NCBI GenBank assembly: GCA_964469555.1
Contig: CAYYAQ010000171.1
Span: forward strand, 1 to 11,226
Source of the DNA: CAYYAQ01 sp964469555
GTDB taxonomy: Bacteria > Planctomycetota > UBA1135 > UBA2386
Direction: 5' to 3'
Length of the DNA: 11,226 nucleotides
Shown: positions 6,643 through 11,226 of the stretch, piece by piece
How positions within the stretch are numbered: the first letter of the stretch is position 1
Layout of the letters: every line of letters starts with the position of its first letter
Translations under genes and position numbers: made by a program
The notes under the pieces: generated by a model
The model's database searches: none
The model's input: the letters and a program-made list of their open reading frames with translations, nothing else
Told to the model about the DNA's origin: nothing

Positions 6643-6807
6643 ATGAGACTCTCTGTTGCTGCCATCCTGTCGATCGCGCACTTCGCTCCGGCTCGGGAGC
6701 CTTGGCTCCCCCGCCGAGTCGGAACCGGACCGGGAGATTCTGTAGTTTCTGTGAGAGAGCCGCGGCAGGATTTCGCGGCGGGCCAGCTCCACGCGCGCAA
6801 GTTGTGA
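6643..6807 (+). CDS. Doubtful 54-residue ORF with signal-like N-terminus
   Basis: The frame begins MRLSVAAILSIAHFAPA, which would pass as a short signal peptide, then becomes Arg/Pro-rich with no recognisable motif and ends at TGA 6805-6807. GATGGGA lies just before the ATG. It could be the surviving 5' end of a secreted-protein gene whose body was lost, or chance. No family is recognised. Confidence 0.2.
   Translation: MRLSVAAILSIAHFAPAREPWLPRRVGTGPGDSVVSVREPRQDFAAGQLHARKL
6695..6710. repeat. GC-rich inverted repeat (6-7 bp arms)
   Basis: GGGAGCC (6695-6701) and GGCTCCC (6704-6710) pair perfectly across a 2-nt centre, or as 6-bp arms with a CTTG loop. There is no T-run on either side, so an intrinsic terminator is not supported. 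It sits inside the gap after the truncated esterase. Confidence 0.5.
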
Positions 6808-6865
6808 CTCTCGCGAGATCTGTCAGGAGGAAAGCACCGGTCCGTCATGGTTCAATTGCCGGCCT

Positions 6866-8317
6866 ATGCACATCCAAGCGCTTCCCTTGATCGCTTCGCT
6901 CTGGTTGACCGCCGCTCCGGGTGCCCAAGAGGCGAGTACGACCAATCGATACAACGTCTTGTTCATCGCGATCGACGACTTGCGGCCCGAGCTCGGTTGC
7001 TACGGGGTGCGCGCGGCGCAGTCCCCGCATCTCGATCGACTCGCGAGTCAGGGGGTCATCTTCAATCGACACTACACTCAGGTGCCGACGTGCGGTGCTT
7101 CGCGGTACGCGATGTTGACGGGTCGCAGCCCGCGCAACTCGGGGGTACGCCGCGGCAATGCCGGCCTCTATTCCGGGCGAGCGGCGCTCGAGCCGAAGGC
7201 GCAGCCTGGTGCGCAGACCATGCCGGAGTTGTTTCGTCGTTCCGGCTATCACACGGTCTGCATCGGCAAGATCTCGCACACTCCCGACGGTCGTGTGTTC
7301 GCGTACAACGGCAAGGGTGACGGACGACCTGAACTGCCGGGCGCCTGGGACGGCCTGGCGACGCCGTTCGGTTCGTGGAAGCGCGGGTGGGGCACGTTCT
7401 TCGCTTACGCTGACGGCAAACACCGGGAGGATCGGCAAGGGCACAGAGATCTGATGGAGTTCGTCGCCGAGAAAGACGACGACCTGCCCGACGGCATGAT
7501 GGCCAGCGCGGCGGTAGCGGAGCTCGAGAGGATCAAGGGCCTGGGGAAGCCCTTCTTCATGGGACTCGGTTTCTTCAAGCCGCACCTGCCGTTCGTGGCT
7601 ACCAAGCCGGACTGGGAAGCGTTCACGGGAAAAGAGATTTCGTTGCCGCCACAGGCGAAGATCGACTCACCCTACTTCCACAAGAGCGGCGAGTTCTACG
7701 GATACAACGCCCCCTACAAGAAGTCGCGCCCGCTATCGGCGGAAGCGCAGCGGCGCGCGCGCCGTGCCTACTATGCATGCGTGCGGTACGTCGATCGTCA
7801 GGTCGGTCGCGTGTTGAAGGCGCTCGATGCACTGGGTCTCGCGGACAACACGATCGTGATCGTGTGGGGTGATCACGGTTGGCACCTGGGTGAGCAACAA
7901 CTGTGGGGCAAGCACTCGCCGTTCGAGCGGGCGAATCGAAGCGTGTTGATCGTCAGGGCTCCGGGCAAAGCGATTGCGGGCATGAGGACCGATGCCTTGG
8001 TCGAAACGACCGATGTGTTTCCGACACTCGTCGACTTGTGCAGACCCAAGTTCACGAAGACCCGGTTCCCGTTGGATGGAAAGAGCCTCTCATCTGTGCT
8101 CTCGGGAGAGGCCAAGTCGGTGCGAGAAGCGGCGACGAGCTACTGGGGAACAGCGACGAGCGTGCGGACTGCCACCCATCGATTGGTCGTAGGTCGACGC
8201 AAGAAACAGCCCCATGTCGCACTCTATGAGTTATCCGGGGATCCCGACAGCGTGACAGACATCGCGGCGGCGCATCCTGAGATCGTGCAGCGCATGCGGA
8301 AACTGATTCGGAACTAG
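6866..8317 (+). CDS. Secreted sulfatase, iduronate-2-sulfatase-like
   Basis: This 483-residue type I sulfatase is predicted to be exported by the signal peptide MHIQALPLIASLWLTAAPGA. NVLFIAIDDLRPELGCYG (metal aspartates D37, D38) is the wording found in iduronate-2-sulfatase relatives. The formylglycine motif is CGASRYAMLTGR with Cys76; alanine replaces the usual proline, a variant allowed by the C-x-[P/A]-S-R consensus. K135 and H138 (IGKISH), H240 (FFKPHLPF), D336-H337 in WGDHGWHLGE and K349 in LWGKHSPFE supply the remaining active-site residues; all are present, so the enzyme should be active once matured. Members act on sulfated uronic acids or hexoses, and the exact substrate cannot be read from sequence. 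It shares little with the sulfatase at 4223 beyond the fold, so the two probably remove different sulfate groups. It is the last gene of the + strand run and converges on the flavoprotein gene. Confidence 0.95.
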   Translation: MHIQALPLIASLWLTAAPGAQEASTTNRYNVLFIAIDDLRPELGCYGVRAAQSPHLDRLASQGVIFNRHYTQVPTCGASRYAMLTGRSPRNSGVRRGNAGLYSGRAALEPKAQPGAQTMPELFRRSGYHTVCIGKISHTPDGRVFAYNGKGDGRPELPGAWDGLATPFGSWKRGWGTFFAYADGKHREDRQGHRDLMEFVAEKDDDLPDGMMASAAVAELERIKGLGKPFFMGLGFFKPHLPFVATKPDWEAFTGKEISLPPQAKIDSPYFHKSGEFYGYNAPYKKSRPLSAEAQRRARRAYYACVRYVDRQVGRVLKALDALGLADNTIVIVWGDHGWHLGEQQLWGKHSPFERANRSVLIVRAPGKAIAGMRTDALVETTDVFPTLVDLCRPKFTKTRFPLDGKSLSSVLSGEAKSVREAATSYWGTATSVRTATHRLVVGRRKKQPHVALYELSGDPDSVTDIAAAHPEIVQRMRKLIRN

Positions 8318-8349
8318 CTCAGCCTGATTATCCGATAGCGCGAGGAGGC

Positions 8350-8562
8350 TCACGTCAGGATTTCGCGGATCACGTGGACGTCCGTCAGGCGTTCGTGGTC
8401 CAATCCCAACGCGTGCAACTCGGATGGCCCGTGGCCCTGAAACCGAATTCGGCGGTCGCGCCGTACACCGTGCCACCCTTGAATCCGCCGCCGGCCAACC
8501 AAACGCTGAATCTGTTGCCGATCCCTGCCGGTTGTCTGTCCGCCATCCAACTTGCGGGGATT
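8350..8562 (-). pseudogene. DUF1501 C-terminal remnant with two frameshifts and an internal deletion
   Basis: This stretch follows the flavoprotein stop on the same strand. Segment one (8562-8521) reads NPRKLDGGQTTGRD. Segment two, in another frame (8519-8433), reads FSVWLAGGGFKGGTVYGATA and continues EFGFRA. Segment three, back in the first frame (8433-8350), reads LHALGLDHERLTDVHVIREI, then LT and a TGA stop. Together these reproduce the DUF1501 C-terminus, whose family pattern is roughly GRDH, then SxWLAGGGxKGG-x-YGATDE, then LHATxLHLxGLDHERL, then about 15 residues, then LTDVHG-x-V-x-EI. DUF1501 proteins are secreted, alkaline-phosphatase/sulfatase-fold proteins of unknown function, abundant in planctomycetes and often encoded beside cytochrome c-type DUF1549/DUF1553 proteins. 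Here the His codon after GRD, the VHVHDLHAT block and the block between DHERL and TDVH are shortened or lost. Nothing N-terminal remains. It is a dead fragment. Confidence 0.82.
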
Positions 8563-8597
8563 TCTCAGGGGCCAATCACGAAGACTCCGGTCTCGCG

Positions 8598-10205
8598 CTA
8601 CCTGGGCAGGTCGAGTACCTGTTTCTGCGCCAGCAGTCTCTCGCGCAGCTTTGGGTAGGGCAGTCGGTGCGCGGCCACGTCTTCTTCGGCGATCAGCGCC
8701 GCGGCGATACCAGCGCTCTGCCCGAGGATCATCCAGGTGGGTTCCACGCGGATGGAAGAGATACCGACATGGGTGCACGAGAGCGCCACCGGGACGAGCA
8801 GGTTGTCGCACTCGCCTGGTTTGGGCAGGATCGCGCGATACGGCACGTGATAGGGATAGCCGTGTCCGCGCCCTTTCATCCGCACGGGGAAGATGGTCCC
8901 TTCGTTGATGACGCCGCCACCCTCGAGCGCGACCCGCTGGCAATCGTGCGAGTCGATGGGGAAAGACGAAACGACAATGGGGTCGTCTTTTCGCGGCTCA
9001 TCGATGATGTCCTTCTGGCTGACGACGTACATCCCGCGCATGCGTCGTCCTTCGCGCACGTAGAGTTGTGGTGACCAGTGATCGGTCTCCGGGAACTCGT
9101 CCTTGCAGAGACCGAGACTGGCGAACTTGTTTCGGATGTTCGCCGGCACTGCCGGATCGGTCGTGAGGAACTTGTAGAGCTCCAGCGTGTACTGTTTGTG
9201 CGCTTCCCAGATGACGGCACGGCCAGCGGCGTCGGCTTCGCTCCAGCCATTGCATCCGCCGACGAGCCCAAGTGAGAACTGGCCACCGATCGAGTTGTTG
9301 CCGTCGAACTTGCCACCGGGGAGCTGATACAGATCGAAGCCAACTCGTCCAGCCTTGGTCTTCATCCCGCGGCGCACGACTTCGAATCGCGCGGGGTCGT
9401 ACTTCTCCGGTTCGGGAAACGCCACGCGATTCCCGGGGTCTCGGGTCAGACAGAGTCTGAAGCTGTAGACCATCACCTTGGCGTCGCCTTCCGCTTCGGG
9501 ACCTGCGTCCGTGGTGGTGATCAGCGGCAACATCTTCCCGGCGTTGTCAAACCCGTCGATCGGCATCTTCTTCTTGGGGTACTGCTTGCCCGCCAGTGAT
9601 TCGTCGAACGCCTTCGTTCCCTCGCGCCCGATCGTCCAGCTAACCCCAGCGGCAGCCATCAGGTCGCCCTCGTAGCTCGCGTCGATGAACACCCTCGCGA
9701 CGAACGTGCCCTCATCGGTTACCAGGCTCTTGATCCGCGGCCCATCCTTGGAGACCGACTTCAGGACGTGGTGCGTGAGCACTCGGACCTTCGCCTCGTC
9801 GAGCATCTGCCTGGTTACACGCGCGGCCACGTGCGGCTCGTAGCTCCACTTGGCGTGATCCTTGACGGCAACCTTGTAGGACAATCGGATTCCGCGGGAG
9901 GCATAGTCCTGTTCGATGCGCGAGTGCCACTCGTGAAACAGGCCCATCACGGTAGAGCGCACCGTCTGATTCGAGTCGCTGAAACTCAGGCCACCGGTGT
10001 TCACGCCACCGACGTGTTTGGTCGGCTCGAGCAGGATGACCGATGCCCCTTCGCGCGCTGCAGCAATGGCGGCACAAAACCCACCAGGCGTGGAACCGTA
10101 CACGACGACATCCGATTCGACGGCGGTGCGATCCGGATGGATGCACGACACCAAGAGAACAGGAATGAAACGTGACGGGCGGAAAATCCGGCAGCGCAGG
10201 ACCAT
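8598..10205 (-). CDS. FAD-dependent oxidoreductase, predicted lipoprotein (FAD_oxidored family)
   Basis: This 535-residue flavoprotein belongs to the FAD_oxidored group (also annotated xanthan-lyase-like FAD-dependent oxidoreductase), common in planctomycete and verrucomicrobial glycan loci. The start is ATG 10203-10205. A longer in-frame start at 10355 would overlap the upstream esterase by over 130 bp and add a 50-residue Arg-rich segment, so I reject it. The chosen start gives a lipoprotein signal: positive residues to R12, then FIPVLLVSC with Cys21. The Rossmann motif is VVVYGSTPGGFCAAIAAARE (G37, G41, G42) with Glu60 for the FAD ribose, then the family blocks HVGGVNTGGLSFSD and FIDASYEGDLMAAAG. 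The C-terminal region has HVPYRAILPK and GISSIRVEPTWMILGQSAGI, which close the FAD site. The gene begins 14 bp after the upstream esterase stop, so the two are likely co-transcribed. The substrate is unknown; a sugar or glycan-derived alcohol is plausible. Confidence 0.92.
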   Translation of the reverse strand: MVLRCRIFRPSRFIPVLLVSCIHPDRTAVESDVVVYGSTPGGFCAAIAAAREGASVILLEPTKHVGGVNTGGLSFSDSNQTVRSTVMGLFHEWHSRIEQDYASRGIRLSYKVAVKDHAKWSYEPHVAARVTRQMLDEAKVRVLTHHVLKSVSKDGPRIKSLVTDEGTFVARVFIDASYEGDLMAAAGVSWTIGREGTKAFDESLAGKQYPKKKMPIDGFDNAGKMLPLITTTDAGPEAEGDAKVMVYSFRLCLTRDPGNRVAFPEPEKYDPARFEVVRRGMKTKAGRVGFDLYQLPGGKFDGNNSIGGQFSLGLVGGCNGWSEADAAGRAVIWEAHKQYTLELYKFLTTDPAVPANIRNKFASLGLCKDEFPETDHWSPQLYVREGRRMRGMYVVSQKDIIDEPRKDDPIVVSSFPIDSHDCQRVALEGGGVINEGTIFPVRMKGRGHGYPYHVPYRAILPKPGECDNLLVPVALSCTHVGISSIRVEPTWMILGQSAGIAAALIAEEDVAAHRLPYPKLRERLLAQKQVLDLPR

Positions 10206-10219
10206 GTCTCTCTGCACGA

Positions 10220-11226
10220 TTATCGCTGTTGCATCAACTTCGCCATCGACGTCGCGAGCGAGTCGCCGAATCGGACAAAGAACTTCCCGCTGCCGAGGTA
10301 GTGATACGGTCGCTCGCTCCCGACGACACACCACTCCGCAAAGTGCTTGGCCCAACCACTCTTGTAGACCTTCATGGCGTCCAGCGAGTACACCTCGTAG
10401 CTCTCCACCGAGACCACGTTGCCTTTGAATCCCGCGGCCTTCGCCGCTTCGCGCTGCGCTACGGAAACCGCGTTCTTCGCCACCGCCTCCTTCGTCACAT
10501 TGGTTCCCAGCACGCCGATGACGAACGGCATCTTCGGCACCTTGTATTCCTTCCGCACGTCCTTCACGAAGTGGACCATGTTGTCCTTGTAGTTGTCGCG
10601 AAAGGCCGGTGAGAACTGATCGTTGAAGCCCTGGAACCAGACGAAACCCGCGATCTCGTGGCCGACGCTGGCATCGTATTCGGGATGGTGCTTGCCCAGG
10701 TCCTTCAGCACCGCGTGCACTGCCGTGTTCATCATCCGGTAGTTCAGGCCGACGTTTTTCTTGATCGACTCGACCTTGTCTCCCTTGCTCTCCCTTTCGC
10801 TCAATTCGTAGGCGCCGGCAGACGGTGGACGGAAGTTGTAGTGCAGCGACTTGCCACCCCAGGAGGTCTTGATCAGCAAGATGGGCGCATCGAGCTTCGT
10901 GGCGAGCGAGAGTCCAAAACCGAGTTCTGGACCAATCTTGTCGGCGCTGCCACCGTAGCCGACGCTCAATGGACCGGACCTTCGATTGCCGTCAGCGATC
11001 GAGGTGATGTAGACCCGCTTGGAAACTGCGAAGGTCGCCTTGATCTTCGCGGTCATCGCATCGCACTCGGCCTGTAGCTGCTTGATCTTCGCCCTGGCCG
11101 CAGCGATGGCCTCAGCACCCGTGATCTTCTTCTCACGAATCTGCTTGTTCACGGCGTCGCACTCCATCTTCTTCGCGATCTGAGCGTCGACCGTCGCGCG
11201 AGTGACTGTCTGGCCGTCCTTGAACA
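10220..11226 (-). CDS. SASA-type acetylesterase (sialate O-acetylesterase-like), C-terminal part
   Basis: The frame is open to the right edge of the window, so the N-terminus, with the expected signal peptide and GQSN serine motif, lies outside. At least 334 residues are visible. The first ~55 form an Ala/Lys/Glu-rich helical segment, likely a coiled coil, with the word ECDA repeated about 30 residues apart. Then come SGPLSVGYGG, IGPELGFGLSLATKL, LLIKTSWGGKSL and GFVWFQGFND (10619-10648), all typical SASA/DUF303 blocks. Near the end, SERPYHYLGSGKFFVRFGDS (around 10280-10320) carries the catalytic histidine. This C-terminal half is exactly what the other esterase (5618-6595) lacks, but the two belong to different subgroups: GFVWFQGFND here against GAIWCQGTHN there. 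It is the first visible gene of a minus-strand pair with the flavoprotein. The substrate may be an O-acetylated sialic acid or another acetylated sugar. Confidence 0.88.
   Translation of the reverse strand, partial: FKDGQTVTRATVDAQIAKKMECDAVNKQIREKKITGAEAIAAARAKIKQLQAECDAMTAKIKATFAVSKRVYITSIADGNRRSGPLSVGYGGSADKIGPELGFGLSLATKLDAPILLIKTSWGGKSLHYNFRPPSAGAYELSERESKGDKVESIKKNVGLNYRMMNTAVHAVLKDLGKHHPEYDASVGHEIAGFVWFQGFNDQFSPAFRDNYKDNMVHFVKDVRKEYKVPKMPFVIGVLGTNVTKEAVAKNAVSVAQREAAKAAGFKGNVVSVESYEVYSLDAMKVYKSGWAKHFAEWCVVGSERPYHYLGSGKFFVRFGDSLATSMAKLMQQR

Larger units (their letters stand above)
6596..6865. other. Gene-poor gap after the truncated esterase
   Basis: This 270 bp stretch lies between the truncated SASA gene and the second sulfatase. 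It contains a short ORF with a signal-peptide-like start (6643-6807) and a GC-rich hairpin (6695-6710). An AGGAGG (6825-6830) does not serve the sulfatase: it is about 35 bp from that ATG, and the nearer ATG at 6847 is in another frame that I judge a shadow. No DIHP-type esterase C-terminus is readable here. The gap probably marks the deletion scar of the esterase gene. Confidence 0.5.

Noticed and set aside
6695..6710. Intrinsic terminator after the truncated esterase
   Set aside because: The stem is good but there is no T-run on either strand, and the next bases are GC-rich.
6825..6849. AGGAGG followed by ATG at 6847 as a real gene start
   Set aside because: Spacing is 16 nt and the frame is out of phase with the sulfatase, giving an Arg-rich shadow protein with no domain.
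6845..7585. Minus-strand frame of 246 codons opposite the second sulfatase
   Set aside because: Arg-rich, no recognisable domain, entirely antisense to a well-supported sulfatase.
10206..10355. Longer start for the FAD oxidoreductase at 10355
   Set aside because: It adds a 50-residue Arg-rich stretch without family match and overlaps the upstream esterase by more than 130 bp; the ATG at 10205 gives a lipoprotein signal and a clean 14-bp gap.
2405..11226. CRISPR array, prophage, insertion sequence or defence system
   Set aside because: No spaced direct repeats, transposase, integrase or terminal inverted repeats are visible, and all intact genes belong to enzymatic families.

Overview
The window is about 11 kb of GC-rich bacterial DNA, probably chromosomal. 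The gene content points to Planctomycetota or a close PVC-type relative: two secreted type I sulfatases, two SASA-type (sialate O-acetylesterase) proteins, an exported FAD_oxidored-family flavoprotein, a decayed DUF1501 gene, and start codons that mostly lack a Shine-Dalgarno sequence. This is inference from families; no rRNA or tRNA is present to settle the lineage.

Layout. Nt 1-400 (+) is the 3' end of an ABC-F ATPase with an odd poly-Gln/poly-Lys tail. Nt 423-586 (-) is a frameshifted C-terminal remnant of what looks like a secreted protein. Nt 598-1170 (-) is EfpL (YeiP), the arginine-tipped EF-P paralogue. Nt 1420-1899 (-) is a VOC-fold protein behind a lipoprotein signal. Nt 2131-2313 (-) is only the first 60 codons of an SMP-30/gluconolactonase gene. 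From 2405 to the right edge the window is a glycan-processing locus: a GH33-type sialidase (-), a divergent + strand run of sulfatase, C-terminally truncated sialate O-acetylesterase and second sulfatase, then a converging - strand pair (SASA-type esterase running off the right edge, then an FAD-dependent oxidoreductase lipoprotein). A shredded DUF1501 C-terminus follows the flavoprotein stop.

How it may work together. All the enzymes from 2405 to 11226 whose N-termini are visible carry export signals. Sialidase, O-acetylesterase and sulfatase are the activities needed to strip a sulfated, O-acetylated, sialylated glycan such as mucin or another host or algal sulfoglycan. The target glycan is inference. 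No glycoside hydrolase for the backbone, no transporter, no sialic acid catabolic (nan) gene and no formylglycine-generating enzyme is in view.

The second theme is decay. Four genes or remnants (423-586, 2131-2313, 5618-6595, 8350-8562) are truncated or frameshifted within 11 kb. Two of them are recognisable only by joining reading frames. This suggests a locus undergoing gene turnover; uncorrected sequencing errors could explain part of it, but not the missing blocks.
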